Shown: positions 47,600 to 60,020, counted from the first letter of the stretch. The stretch is 64,000 nucleotides of DNA from Pelobates cultripes (GCA_933207985.1 OW240921.1:94058271-94122270), one strand, 5' to 3'. Notes: generated from the sequence alone by a model not told the origin. A program made the numbers and translations.

Positions 47600-47715
47600 C
47601 AATGAACAAAAAAGGATGGTCGTGCTTGATAAAGACCCCACTTAGGGTCGAAACGTTGCTGTGTATCTTCAATAAATCTGCCTGTCACTTTACCTTGAGT
47701 GCCTGGACCATACTT
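47600..47715 (+). repeat. Repeat end carrying a hammerhead-like hairpin
   Basis: Plus-strand relative of 29041-29175: GACCC-loop-GGGTCGAAACGTTGC, then 'aataaatctgcctgtcac' and 'gagtgcctggac'. Confidence 0.6.
47623..47660 (+). other. Hammerhead-like hairpin motif (copy 4)
   Basis: TTGATAA - AGACCC/GGGTC stem - GAAACGTTGC. The GAAAC half is intact and the CUGANGA half is altered at two positions. Confidence 0.45.
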
Positions 47716-48320
47716 TTTTGTTAATTATTAACCCTGACATTGTTCCATGAATACTACTTACTTTTTTTTTTTTAAGTTGTACATTTGCTTATTTAAGTTT
47801 TTTAGCGGTAAAAATTATTTTAATATATGTATCAATGTTCATCAAAAATGTCCTTAGTAGTAATTAGTGCAACGTGATTTAAAAAGTCCGTTAGCGGACC
47901 CAACTCATTAAGTAAAATGCACCAAATGGTTTTCAAAACTGAATGAGGCTTCTGTTGTAACCATATTAATTTTTACATTTGTATACCATGACTGGGAAGC
48001 TGTTTTCCTGCTTTTTTTTTTTTTAAACTTTGAAACACAGTCCGCTACATTTTGGTGTTGAAACCGAAACGTCTTTTTTTTGGAGATAAACTAATTTGAA
48101 AATGTGATGTTTTGCATTTGCCAATATAATTCTACTATATTAAGACATTTTTTCATCTACTCAGTTTGTTTCTGTTGAAGTATCAAAGTGTGAAAATACA
48201 TAATTCATTACTTAAAATAAAGAATAACTGTGGCTAGAATCAAAGGAATTTTTTTTTAATCATATGATAACATTATATATTCCTATATAAACAGTCAGTA
48301 CAAAACTTTTCATTAATACA
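47716..48320. other. AT-rich non-coding DNA
   Basis: No gene or element recognised. Confidence 0.5.
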
Positions 48321-48324
48321 GAGA

Positions 48325-48605
48325 AAAAGAGATCAGCCACGTAGACATGTGGAAAAGAAATTTCACATACAGCAGAGGGAAAAACTCAATAACAACAGTA
48401 AATATGTGGAATTCTTTGCCTATGGAAGTTGTTTTATCAGATAGTGTATAGAAGTAGGAGTAAAAATCGGATTCAAATTTTGGAGTCAAGAATTAATTTT
48501 CAAATTGGGATTTTCATAGTCTTTTAGATCAACAGTATGAAGAGATGTCGGAAAGCCTGAACTTGATGGACTTGATGAAATTACTATAACTACATAACCA
48601 GTATA
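48325..48605 (+). repeat. Decayed LINE 3' fragment
   Basis: Relative of the 5545-8375 LINE: 'gtggaattctttgcctatgg', 'gttgttttatcagatag', 'gcctgaacttgatggac', ending with 'aactacataacc'. All frames broken. Confidence 0.55.
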
Positions 48606-49201
48606 GTCAAGGTGTTGCTCTAAAGACCTCTTAGCTCTCTGAAAATATCTGACTACCTGAGTACGATGGGAATTGCAGTCCAGCAAATTCTGTGAGACTG
48701 AAATAAAATACTCTTGACAAAGACTGTTTGTCATTAGTGTTCACAAAACAGTAAAATAACTGAATGTTCCATTTTAAGAGCAGGTGGCACAACATACGAG
48801 AAATAAAACTACTGCAATTGCCTGTAAACAAGTTTGAGAAATTCTCTACCAGAATGCTTTTTTGATGGAACTGTTTTGCAACAAATTAAAGAGTGTGGAA
48901 AGAGGATTACACATTCTGGAACCCGTCCTAGAACAGCTGTATCTTCTTTTATTTTTTTATTGTTTAAAAATGAGAAAGACGCCCTTGTAATTCATTTGAA
49001 TAAACATGTCACCGTGCTTAGAAGTAAAGTGGAGGAAAGTTTGCTTAGTGGTATAAAACCAGTGGAACCGTGACCTTTTAAATGCCAGTTTGTGTTGCAC
49101 TATAATCATGGAGCTGTCAAAGGCTTCTGGGTGTGCAAGGCATGGTTTGGCATGGCTGAAGTCTACAAAGTTCTCCTATCTTCTCAACAGATAAGGTGAA
49201 T
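48606..49201. other. Non-coding DNA
   Basis: A 79-codon open frame (48834-49073, plus) has no recognisable motif and no splice or poly(A) context; not called. 48650-48690 resembles a MITE scrap ('gatgggaattgcagtcc'). Confidence 0.4.
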
Positions 49202-49206
49202 CCGAC

Positions 49207-50244
49207 TGTAGCGGAGAGCTAGTATTTCATAGCCTACCTCCACTTGTAGATCCCAGTGAGGCTCAGGAACAAGTAGTTATAAATCCATAGGCAAGGTATC
49301 CAGCAGGTAAAACAATACAGTAGTATCCCAACAGCACTCCCAATAACTGGACGACACACAGTATCAGGAGCAGAACTAAAACCTTTATTTCACAGTGGCC
49401 TTATAAAGCATGCTCCCATGTAAGGGAGGGATTTCCATCAATTACTACAGTATCCAATCCTGTTCCGGTAACCTCCCACACATCCCCTCCCCTCAGCCTG
49501 CATCATAATCCCCTTATCCAGGACACCAATTCCCCCCGTTTCTGGATGTACCCCTAAACCTAGGGGTACCACTTTAAATTATACATCCCCTGGTAGCCCT
49601 GATCTAGGTGAACAACATATCCAAAAATCACTCAGATCAGACCAGGGGTTCAGGAAATTCACGGAGGGAATAAAATGACCGACCGCACTGGAAGGTATAG
49701 CCGAATTGGGTTCCATGCGATGGGGCCCTGCGGTCAGTCCTGGAACAAGGGAATAAATCACACGAAAGCCTCTAGTTACAGACTGGGGAGGGTTTGCCTG
49801 CATCCCCTCGTTCGGTTGTTTCTATCTACCGAACGAGGGGCCGTTCGGTAGTTTGGAGCCGAACGGACCCGAACAGCGGTGTTTTGCCGTCGAGTGTCTG
49901 GAACTCAAATCGGACACTCGACTAGGCGAACACCGCTGTTCGGGAGTTTTAAAATGGCCACCGCCACGTGTTCGTTTCCCGAATGGTGGCCACCCCCGAG
50001 AACAAAGGACTGCTACTCAGCTTGTCAATTACCCGTTCGCAACAATGTTGCAACGGGTAATTGAAGGCACACTTCACACAGGGGAGGTCTGACTGTTCGG
50101 TAAGTTCATTCGAACAAACTAAGGGAATGGAACTACCGAGCAATCAGACGAACACAATACATTTAACACATATAACTTTGCCATTTACACGAATGCAGTC
50201 AAGGTTAATACAATTCCCAGGACAGCCCAGTGCCATCCGCTTCA
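49207..50244 (-). mobile_element. Solo LTR, family 1, copy 3
   Basis: A 1,038-bp unit flanked by a perfect 5-bp target duplication, CCGAC (49202-49206 and 50245-50249). On the minus strand it begins TGAAGCGGATGG and ends CTCTCCGCTACA. Minus-strand TTTATAAGGCC is followed by AATAAAGG (around 49385-49410), as in the 15809 copy. The high-coordinate third is GC-rich and palindromic (CCGAACGAGGGGCCGTTCGG near 49818; ATTACCCGTT/AACGGGTAAT near 50030). No internal genes. Confidence 0.88.
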
Positions 50245-50249
50245 CCGAC

Positions 50250-51176
50250 TATAACACTCCTCTGCAGCACCCAAGAGGTTAAAAGTAGTACACAATTTCA
50301 GACCTTAAAGTTTTTTCTGCTGTCTAATTTTTTTCGCTTGTATCCAAAAATGTATTTTTTTGTTTTTTTTGAAGCGTGCAGAGAGTAAGACAGCTTTATA
50401 TGCTTCATGGAGCCATTGACCTTCACAATATATCCTTTATTGGTGTTTGGTTATTGGATAATTTGACTTCTTTGCTTCATCTCAATGTATTCGGAATGCA
50501 TTATAGGATTGTTTAATCATAAATGGAGTTAGCGGTTTGAAATTGTGCACCGACACAGCAAAATGTCATTTTGTTTTTGTTTTATGTGTGTTGAGTTAAT
50601 ACTGGTAATTAAGGACGTAGGTGACCAAGCTATCTATTTATAAGACACCACTCACAAGGTCGCGTTCAGATACCACTCGCAAAACCTTGTTCAAGATGCT
50701 TTAAAATTCTTATTGTTAAATCTGCTTACTTTACATTTATACCACGGCTCCTTAAAGAGAAAGCCACAGGAGAATTATCTTTTTGCCACAACCTATTTTA
50801 TGTTTTTAGTAGTGTGGCACGTTTTTTAACTTTGTATTTAATTCCTTCACCACTGATTTCTTTTTAAAGCAACAGTTTAGGCACCTTAACAACTTCATTG
50901 GAATTATGTTGTTATGGTGCCAGGAGGAATGGAATGCATAGCCACAGACAGAAACAGTAATTATTTTTTTATATTGTTGTTCTAGAATATATATATATAT
51001 TTTAAAAACTGTATACGTTTACAGAACTTTAATATTTCTGTGAGACTGACCGTTCGATGCAGTAAAAATATATGAAGGAATTGTATAAAGTATTAGATAT
51101 TATTCTGTATCCCTTGTTTAACAATGCCTACAACCGGGCCACAAAAATGACATATACATGCACAAATATACCTTTT
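50250..51176. other. AT-rich non-coding DNA
   Basis: 50870-50930 holds a TTAA-family hairpin scrap (TTAAAGCAACAGTTTAGGCA...TGTTATGGTGCC). No gene. Confidence 0.5.
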
Positions 51177-51190
51177 AAAATGTACTATAT

Positions 51191-52053
51191 AGAAAATTCT
51201 CACATCCATAAAATAACAATTGATGAATTGGAAGGGGAAATACATATCTTGGATGGGAAGGATAACTGCTGTCAAAATGAAAATTCTCCCGAGGTTACAA
51301 TATCTATTCCATACGCTACAAATTAGGCTACCTAAACAATTCAAGGAGCACAACAAATTATTAACACCTTTGTCTGGTTTACTAAGGAACCCCGAACAGC
51401 AGCAAAGATCATGTACCTAACATACAAAGAAGGCGGAATGGGACTACCAAACATAATCACATACTACAGATCAGCTATTCTTGCCCCACTGGTCATTGAG
51501 TTACATCAACATAACAAACCATCCTCTTGGGCAACTATAGAAGCAGAATACACTGAGGGACAACATATAATGCATCTGGTCTGGATCCCTCGACAATTTA
51601 GGAAAAAATACAAAAACATGTCACCACTCACAGCTACAACACTACGGGAATGGGACAGGTTCCACAAGGAGAGGGAATTGGATGGGAGGCTCTCTCCAAC
51701 ACTACTACTAGATTCCTTCTAGATACCCTCATTGAACATAGCTCCCTGGAGGGGTAAGGGGCTAACACATTTGCATCAGCTGTTTAGGAAATGCGGGTTA
51801 TGCCACATCTTAGTATTTATCGATACCAGCATAGAGAAAGGTTACTTCATTCATGCACCTTAAATATACAGGGGACGGTGCACGAATCTGCACACTTATG
51901 TGATATTGTTTTTCAATCTTTGTGTTGCATAAATGCTTTCTACAAATGTAAGGATACCATTGTATATCACAATCATATATCTTTGCTGTATCTATGTATT
52001 ATAACCTGCAGATCCTGTTTTGTATTCTTTAAAATTGCCAATAAAAAAAAAAA
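51191..52053 (+). mobile_element. 5'-truncated L1-type LINE
   Basis: A 863-bp 3' fragment of an L1-clade element ending in AATAAA (52040-52045) and a poly(A) tail. Flanked by a target duplication of at least 14 bp, AAAATGTACTATAT (51177-51190, and again from about 52050). The preceding TTTT gives the TT/AAAA cleavage site typical of L1 endonuclease. It encodes the C-terminal part of ORF2, with frame changes. Confidence 0.88.
51205..51722 (+). pseudogene. L1 ORF2 C-terminal fragment
   Basis: The post-catalytic part of L1 reverse transcriptase. One frame (51220-51420) reads N-W-K-G-K-Y-I-S-W-M-G-R-I-T-A-V-K-M-K-I-L-P-R-L-Q-Y-L-F, the L1 'W-x-G-R-I...K-M-x-I-L-P' signature. After a frameshift near 51355 a second frame (51411-51722) reads G-G-M-G-L-P-N-I-x-x-Y-Y-R-S-A and W-I-P-R-Q-F. 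No endonuclease or catalytic reverse-transcriptase motifs are present. Inactive. Confidence 0.85.
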
Positions 52054-52065
52054 TGTACTATATAA

Positions 52066-52674
52066 AATATAAAACCCTGCTTATGAAGTACCCTGTTTAC
52101 ACTTCCAATTGTTAGGAATATGATGGCATTTGTGAGAATGCATATTCCCAAAATGGCAGAATATAGACATTTAATATATTATCAGATTGACTGTACAGTA
52201 AACACAGTTATCTATCTAAAAAAATACTAAAAGGCAAATTTTTTATAGCAAATACAGTTGATGAAATTCGTTTGAAATTCTTCTTCTTTATTTACTATCA
52301 TTTAAATTAAAATTTCATTCGGGTTTCCTGCTATTTTGCCATGGGTCTCTTTGCTTCAGTGACATTGGCTTGACAATAGCTCAACCAAATTGAATCTCAA
52401 TGGCAGCATGCTCTTTCTTCTTGAGAACAATACTGTATTCAAGGTATATATACTATCATTTTAGTATCTATTTTTAAAATAGGCACCATAACCACTACAT
52501 GCTGCTATAGTTATTATGTTACTACGCGCTGCAGACACCATCTGAGGGCATCAACTGACCGACTCATCCAATATCAAAATAGGCAATGAATTACAAAGTA
52601 TCCATTTTAACATTACATTGTGGCTGAATGTATGATGGGTGACTTTGGCCTAATTTCATTTCTTTGGGTTTCAG
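52066..52674 (+). other. Probable intron end upstream of the TMEM88-like exon
   Basis: Non-coding DNA, including a TTAA-family scrap at 52481-52525. It ends in a pyrimidine-rich splice acceptor, TTTCTTTGGGTTTCAG, at 52659-52674. Confidence 0.6.
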
Positions 52675-52944
52675 GTGCTGCATTCAGAAGCCTCGTACTG
52701 CAAAACCCTCCTGGATGATAACAGTTCATCTGCCCTGATAATCCTGGGCTTCGTGATGATGTCTCCACTCATCGTTCTTGCTATGGCTTTGTATTGTGGC
52801 CTTGCCCGACGCCTTCACCTGTTTATGCTCTTCCAGCCCTACACCCGCGCATTGTATAAGGGGGTGAGGTGGAGGTGGTATGATGAAGGTGGGCTGTGTG
52901 GTTGTATCAAGGAGTGGAATAGTCATGTCAAAGCGTGGGTATAA
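52675..52944 (+). CDS. tmem88: TMEM88-family protein, last coding exon (partial gene)
   Basis: An 89-codon exon with stop TAA at 52942-52944, opening directly after a good splice acceptor (AG at 52673-52674). The peptide begins V-L-H-S-E-A-S-Y-C, then has a hydrophobic transmembrane segment (about residues 20-43: S-A-L-I-I-L-G-F-V-M-M-S-P-L), then L-A-R-R-L-H-L, Q-P-Y-T-R-A-L-Y-K, and ends K-A-W-V. It lines up without gaps over the transmembrane and R-A-L-Y region with my recollection of vertebrate TMEM88, a two-transmembrane plasma-membrane protein whose C-terminal V-W-V-type tail binds the Dishevelled PDZ domain and dampens Wnt/beta-catenin signalling, notably in heart development. The first exon, with the N-terminus and first transmembrane helix, was not found in the window. 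The paralogue TMEM88B is an alternative. Note the ending A-W-V instead of V-W-V. Confidence 0.75.
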   Translation: MLHSEASYCKTLLDDNSSSALIILGFVMMSPLIVLAMALYCGLARRLHLFMLFQPYTRALYKGVRWRWYDEGGLCGCIKEWNSHVKAWV

Positions 52945-53185
52945 ACGCATCAAAGACTTGCGCCATTGCATACTCTCTGATCTGCACACAGGATGCCCCT
53001 TGAAGGAATTCATTCTCCCTTGCCAAGGACATTGAACGAACTCAAGTGTCCTACTTGAAGTATCTGATTTGCACAACCAACGAAAAGAAGAGTCACTGGA
53101 ATACCACTCTTGCCTACGTGCCAACCCAGTAAAACTCAGATACTAGATTAAATGTTGTAAATAAAATGGAATACAGTTATGTTGT
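52945..53185 (+). promoter_or_regulatory. 3' UTR with poly(A) signal
   Basis: Non-coding tail of the TMEM88-like exon. A canonical AATAAA lies at 53160-53165, about 215 bases after the stop codon. Cleavage would be expected some 10-30 bases downstream. Confidence 0.6.
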
Positions 53186-56095
53186 CCCCACTTTATAGCC
53201 CTAGTAACGTTCAACTGAATCAAGGCTGGCAGTAATCTTTTGAATTACAAACATTCTGGTAACATTGTACTGTTAGTGAATATCATGATGCACATATACT
53301 TGGATCGTGTTGTCTTGCATTTGCCAATATTATCAGGAGTAAGGATACAAGGAATGAGTACAATGAGCCAAAATCAAAGCCCCTGTTCAATTCAAAACAA
53401 AGAAAGCTTGCCGTACGGCAAAGATTTTCATTAATTGTTTGTACCTACTTGTTAAGAAGTGTTCTAATCCTAGTGATAAAAATCCTTTAAAGACAAAAAA
53501 AAAAAAAAAGAATTGGCTAACACTTAAATGGAGTAAAAAAAATGTCAGATTTTTTTGCTGACCTAAGAATTATATATTTATATATATTCATATTTGCCAT
53601 CTAAGTCCCCAAAACCTAACTCCCCATCTAAAGCCTGAATCACCCTTTAACATAAAAATTATCCCTTAACCCTGAGACAGATATACGCACACTATAATAT
53701 TGTAAAACGCTGCGGAATTATATTGGTATATGAATACCAATAATATGAATAATAATAACTATGAAAGTTACTGTAATGCAACTCTATCATGAATGCAGCA
53801 CCATTGCAGTGACACTCAAATCAGAACTCAAAACTTACACTTACCCGCTAGCCATTGGCAAGTGAAAATTCAATTCTGGCTAGAAGAAATTTACTCTACT
53901 GAGTGTACCATCTCTGGTCTTGCAGTGGCAAGTGACATCTAGATCTGTCTAATAGCATAGGACATGAAATTCTGAGCCCTGTTTGAATGATGCTCGGCAT
54001 TTTGAACTCGCTATTTCTACAGCAGTATTTTTCCCCTTAGCTTCATCGTTCTGAGGCCCGTGCTGACATCAGATAAGCTTTAGCACACTTCTGAGTATGA
54101 AACAAAATGTATCTTCAAAAAATAATTCTGTTTTTTCACACTCTAAAAGGATCTTTATGGGCTTAATTTCTCTTCAATAATTATATCTAAACTAGGTTCT
54201 GTCTCTGCACTATTCCGTTAATACAATGTGTGTTAAATGGCAAAGAAAATATAAATGGTAATTGTGCAATCACTTTGAAAGTCCACTTTTAGAACTTCCA
54301 TTAAAATATATGTACCCTGTATCAGCTACTTTGCAATCATGAGCAAGTAATTAATTCAATTCAGTATGCAAATACATTTTGTAAATGCCAGCAAGGACAG
54401 CAATGCAAAATTACATATTATCTGTGCATGACCTATACTTACACAATGCACAAATGATTAACACTGTCGGTACCGTTGTATTTCTTATTACTACGGCACT
54501 ATATTCATTTTACCATAAAAGGAATAATTTCCCTTTATGACATAGTTCAAAAACAGTATTTGTTATAGGTACAAGTTATGAGGTACGCGTACATCCTTCC
54601 TAATAACAGTACACCGGGTTACAATATCCCATAATAGCTACCGTGATGCAATTAGGTAACAATGTACATTAAGCCATGTGTATAGTCAATTCATTATGGA
54701 CTAGGATAATTTCAACTTCTCCCTGATGGAGATTTCCTATTCTTTGTCTTATGGAAACAAAAAGAGTATCTGGCATGGACATTTTTGGAAATAGCAAAAA
54801 CGAGGCTGAATAGGGGAGGGAAAAAAAGTTGTAGACTGAAGGAGGCTACATCCCACTTATCTGATGGAGTTTAGATGTTGGTACTGGTGGCAACTGACTT
54901 TCAGATTTGGAGTCACTGGGACAGACTTAGAAATTTTCTGAATGTTACTATCAACTATCAACTTCCCTCGCAATATGCTTAACCAACTAGCCTTGATACA
55001 GCTGGCTAAATCGTGGAGGACAAGAGTCTGGATGCTTGATTAGAACTCTAGAAATGTTGTTAAATGTTATGTTGCTCAAAGGTTTGTTCAAAGGAAGGTG
55101 TGATTAAGTTATTCTTCTGTAATATACAAATATAATATTTAAATTCCTTTTAAACTGAAATCACTCTATTCCATGGAGAACAAAAATACAAATTTATCTA
55201 TCTCTCTCTAACCATCAATATAGGGTGACATCATCTGTTACCCCTACTTATAATTGTGTTACTATTTTCCATTTGATGTGCCCAGATTAAAGGTGAATGC
55301 ATGCGCACCACCAGATTGGCAAACGAGGGGCATTTCCCCATTCCGCCCCACGCAGCAGATTTTGATCCTAGCATTCACTAATTTGATATCAATGTATATT
55401 TGCCTGGCCGAACCATTAATTAGGGAGCTAAGAACTGTGAGGATGAATCTATTATAATTATATCTAGGGTGGGGTTCATACCTAGTGTACTTAAGGTTTG
55501 TAAATGATTATCCTGTTTCAGTTATGGCTTTTTTATCAATAATTTTATTGCCTTATTTTATTAGCTTCTACAGTTTCTGCTTGAAGATGATCTTAGATTT
55601 ACTTATACAGCAAGCTGAGTCTCAGTGATGTTTATATATACACCTGCACAATGTCATTTTAGTAAGTAAATAGATTTAAATGGCTGATGATGGGAGCACT
55701 AGCCTAAATTCTCTGTTATGTTATTTCAGGCAATTTAACATTCGTGGCTCTCGGGGCAAAGGGAAGTTCTTAATAGTTGGCAATTTAATTGCCTATAATC
55801 TTAGGAAAAACTCTGGTATGTTATCTTGGTGCCTGTGTCATTGTATTTGTCTGCTATTGTTACTATTATTGTTAATATTTGATATTTATTAGCTCTGTGA
55901 ATAAAATAAAACGTCAGTAAAAACATATGTTTAAAAATAAATGAATTATAAGCTTATTATTATGAGTATTGATTGAGGTGAGTGCCATATTATATGTTTT
56001 AATGCCAAAAATGGTTACTGTTATTAAATACAGTAAAATATGTTATTAATAGACAGACAGACCCTAAAAGTTAACATACATAAACAAAAAAATGG
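53186..56095. other. AT-rich intergenic DNA
   Basis: No gene recognised downstream of the TMEM88-like exon. Open frames at 55254-55457 and 55680-55892 lack motifs, although a short GC-richer coding-like stretch ('cgtggctctcggggcaaag') at 55740-55765 might be an old repeat. Confidence 0.45.
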
Positions 56096-56099
56096 CCTG

Positions 56100-56690
56100 A
56101 CAGAAAAACACACATACACACAGAGACACAGAGACATACACACAGAGACACACACACACAGAAACAGACAGACAGATACATACAGACACATACATACACA
56201 CACACACACGACACATACATACAAACAGACAGGCACACATAAATACAGACAGACACACACACACACACAACAAACATACATATAAAGACACATACATACA
56301 AACAGACAGACAGGCACACATACATACAGACAAGACACACATACATACATACATACAAACAGACAGACAGACAGGCACACATACATACAGACAGACACAC
56401 ACATACACACAGACACATACACACATACAGATAGACACACACACACAAGACACACATACATACAAAGACACATATATACATACATAAAAACAGACAGGCA
56501 CACATACATACATACAGACACATAGACACAGACAGACAGACACACACATACAGACACATACACACACACACAAGACACACATTCATACAATGACACATAT
56601 ACACATACAAACAGACAGACACACATATATACATACATACAGATAGACAGACACATACATACAAACAAACACAGACACACACATAATATT
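56100..56690. repeat. CATA/CAGA microsatellite
   Basis: About 590 bp of (CACA/CATA/CAGA)n. The long cysteine/valine-rich open frames on the minus strand (up to 218 codons) are repeat artefacts. Confidence 0.95.
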
Positions 56691-57025
56691 TAAGTCACTC
56701 TCCCGTTTCCTACCTTTTAGGTGTAGGAGGGTGACTTTCGCTGGGGTCCAGTGGTGGCTCAGGTTGATCGGAGTCAGAGTTCCCACTCTGACTCCCTCTA
56801 CTTCCTCCCGCGCGGGCTCTCAGTAATAGCTGGTAGGAGTGACGGGTGATGATCTTTAACAGCGCGACCGGGCCCCCTGAAAATCCACACCTTAACATGT
56901 GGCCCCGACCGTTTTCTGCGCGGGCTGGGGCCGCAAATGATGATGGCGTTCACCCAGTCGCTGGGGTCCCCTGCGACCGCTATATGTATGCCAGTGGGCA
57001 TTTGGGTCCCTAGCTCATCTGGTTG
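56691..57025. repeat. GC-rich repeat segment next to microsatellite
   Basis: The composition and the order CA-array, then 'ctaccttttaggtgtagg' and 'ctggggtccagtgg' resemble the right halves of the hAT-type elements at 10367 and 18560, so this may be a third, diverged relative. Ends and target duplication not found. Confidence 0.45.
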
Positions 57026-58371
57026 CAGACATATGATTATTGAAAAAAAAAAAAAGCACTCTCTGCTGCTGAACGGAGCTGTTTAGTTAAGTGACCTCTT
57101 GCTTTATATGGAATTGGATGTTTCATGACACACAGACAGGCTTCCACAGTTTGATGACCGTTACCACTTGTGACCCAACACCTTTAAATGTATATGTGCA
57201 CATTGATTGTAAGTCAAATCTACCATACTTAAGGAGAAAGCATCCCTTGGTTGCCTGGAAAGCCCTCTGCAGTATAGAGGATAAAGTTAATAAATGTTTA
57301 ACACTACAAACACATAAATCCCTGTTGCTTGCTTTTTATAAAAGTGGAGATGTCAAGAGACGTTCTAGAAATTTAATAGCAATTATAAATGAGCCTTTTT
57401 ACAGCTCCCCAGTTGTCAATCAGACAGACGAAGGTCTTTCTCTTTAGTAGTTTAGCTCCGTGAAGCTAAATTAAAGAGACACCCACCTTGCAAAGACTTA
57501 TCAATGACTGGTAAAACAGATCAATGAGAAGTTTGTGAATGGACAGCCAAAGAACGTCTGTGATGTGGAAGAAGAGGAGAAGTGTGCTATTGCAAAGTAA
57601 GATTTCATATCACTTAATGAAACATGCAAAATAAATTATATGTATATTTTATTTGTGGGTATATCTACTAAATAGCTATTTAAAAAAAATGTTTCTTTAA
57701 TGGTGTGTTCCTTAAAGTACTACTGTCTCTTTAAATTACACAATATTTGGACAATCAGCGAGACCCTAACATTTATTAAACTTTTAGTATCTCCCCTGAT
57801 GCTTTGCCTGCGTTATGGTTGTACGAGCATCATGGGAGATGTAGTCCACAACATCTGGAGTGCCAAAGGTTGTTTACCCTTGACCTACGTAATAACCTAA
57901 CCGCATCACATGTGACATTCTGGAATAGCAGCGATAGTTAGAAAGTCAAAACATTTTAAAATAGTATAAAATATTTCAGTCTATTGTTTGTATTTTAGAC
58001 AAGTTTTATGGATCTATAGAACCACTCTTTAAACAGTAAAAAGACGATAAACGATAATATAATGTTACTGATGCCTCAGATATGATGTCAGTGTTTAATA
58101 GAGTGACAAACAGAATCTTCACCGGAGGCCACAATGCACAATAACTAGGAAATTGCTATTTTCAAAAACTGAGAATGAATTCTTTACACTTCACTGAAAT
58201 GACTAGGGGCATTTAGAAATAAGCTTTTATTTTATCTGGCCCTGCCTTGTGTTTACTTTGAGAAAATGTACTGTGTTTAAAAAAAAAATACCAGAAACTA
58301 CCTTTCTCTAAGTGCATTTGACTTCAGTTCAATAAATGTCAAAGTAATTGCAAAGTTCTTTTTTTTTGTCT
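57026..58371. other. Non-coding DNA with a MITE scrap
   Basis: A 118-codon open frame (57091-57447, plus) has no motif. 57790-57890 contains 'catcatgggagatgtagtcc' and 'aacatctggagtgccaaagg', fragments of a miniature hAT family known in frogs. Nothing else seen. Confidence 0.45.
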
Positions 58372-60020
58372 CCAGAGAAAAATACTTTAAGTTCCTTCAG
58401 CGTAAGACAAAGTAAATTAATCCTAAATCGCTTTTAAAGCATTGGTTTTATTGCTGCAAAAAATGTTTTTTAAAAATGTAAAATTAAATGTTAGCTTTGC
58501 CAAATAAATACAGTTTAAAATGTTTATTTTGAAGAAATCTGAATGCAGCTTTAATTTCAAAAATAAAATTAACTTTTTTCATTTCTAATAATTGATTTTT
58601 TTTTTCATTTCTCTGTCATACAGATTTCCCACCTCCCCTAAAACTAACAAGGTTATACTTCAAAGTGTGAATTTAAGCCAAGTCTTAAAAAAAATTAAAA
58701 AAAATTACGTTATATATTTTCATTTTGACCTTTTTTGGCCTTAAATGTAAAATTCACTTTGAGTTCCTGACAAAAAGCTGGCAAAGTTCTTGCAACTAGT
58801 AAAAGGGATTACGAGGTAGCCTAGAACTATTTATTGTACTGAAATTCCTGCATTCACGCTATTTCAATTAAAAAAGGTTGTCATGGTTTAATTTATGTTC
58901 ATTTTATACAAAACATGGCATTCAGATAAGTTAAATTATGTATGTAAAAGCTGTACAATGTATCTATTCCTATGTTTTATCGCTCTTTTATTGCTCCAGG
59001 ATGTCTCCGGGAGGATTCCGCTATTTTGTTCTCATCAGTAACTTTTCTGCTCATTTATGATGATTTTAACTGCCGTGCTGAATAATTTAACATTCTAGGT
59101 CAGTTTTTCCCACCTGTTACTCCCTACAGGTCTCATTACCTATTTTCTGTAAAATTCAGGGCTTTTTGCTCAATGGAATAAATAACAGAAAAAGAGTCTT
59201 TTGATGTATTGTATAAAGAGACATTTAATTTTTAATATTTAAGAATTGTTGATCCTAACAGGTTGGTACGGAGCAGAGGAACCTAACCTCCCAATGTCCC
59301 TAAGTAAAATCGGCATCCTCAATCTTCTGGAATATTATTAGATAAAGCGATTGGTCTCATACTTGGAGGAAACTATTTCCTTAATGAAAGGAATGTTGTT
59401 TTTTTAACTATTTTCTGATTATTGCTAATTTTGCAACCATTTCTACATGATGTGTGTGCTTGATTTTTGGTAAGCTGTATCAGAACTACAAAGAGCTTAA
59501 GACTTCTATTTATTAAATTAAGACAACTGTCCAAGATAAAAGCAGAAGAACCAATGAGCAAGACCACCTTTATTGGTAGATTGTACCACGGATTTCCTAG
59601 AGGACACATTTTAAACAACCATTCTAGTGCTTAAATGTTCCACCTACAAAGATTGAGTCTGATGTTACAAACATTCTTTATTTTGGGGAAATTCTCTGAT
59701 ACCTTCAACCTATCTTACTAGGTTGGAGCTGGTTTGATCACTGCTGGAAAAAGGGATTAAGAAACACTACAGTGTATATTCTTTGTAGTAAACGGACAAA
59801 TGTCTGAAATTCGAAAAGGGTTTTAGGAGTCTTTCATAGTTTGAACCAGGTGGAATTACTGATTTGCAACCCATCTGAGGTGAGTGACTGTCCCGATACT
59901 TGTAAATTAATTAATGAAGAACTTATTAATGTATGTTAAAAAGGCATTATAGTGTTTGCCTAAAAACCACCCATCTAGAAGTTTAAAGAATTTTATAATT
60001 TCAAGAAGAACTATGGATTT
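58372..60020. repeat. 1.65-kb tandem duplication, unit 1
   Basis: Direct repeat of unit 2 (60021-61666), starting CCAGAGAAAAATACTTTAAG. It is non-coding; the identical 81-codon minus-strand open frame in both units (59373-59618, 61020-61265) lacks a motif. It includes a decayed MITE at about 58640-58775. Confidence 0.97.

Noticed and set aside
48834..49073. 79-codon frame with protein-like composition
   Set aside because: No recognised domain, no splice or poly(A) context, lies beside decayed repeats.
56024..56682. Long cysteine/valine-rich open frames on the minus strand (up to 218 codons)
   Set aside because: They follow a (CACA/CATA)n microsatellite; the periodic composition keeps all frames open.
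57091..57447. 118-codon open frame
   Set aside because: No domain recognised and no intron or poly(A) signals of note; codon use looks unselected.
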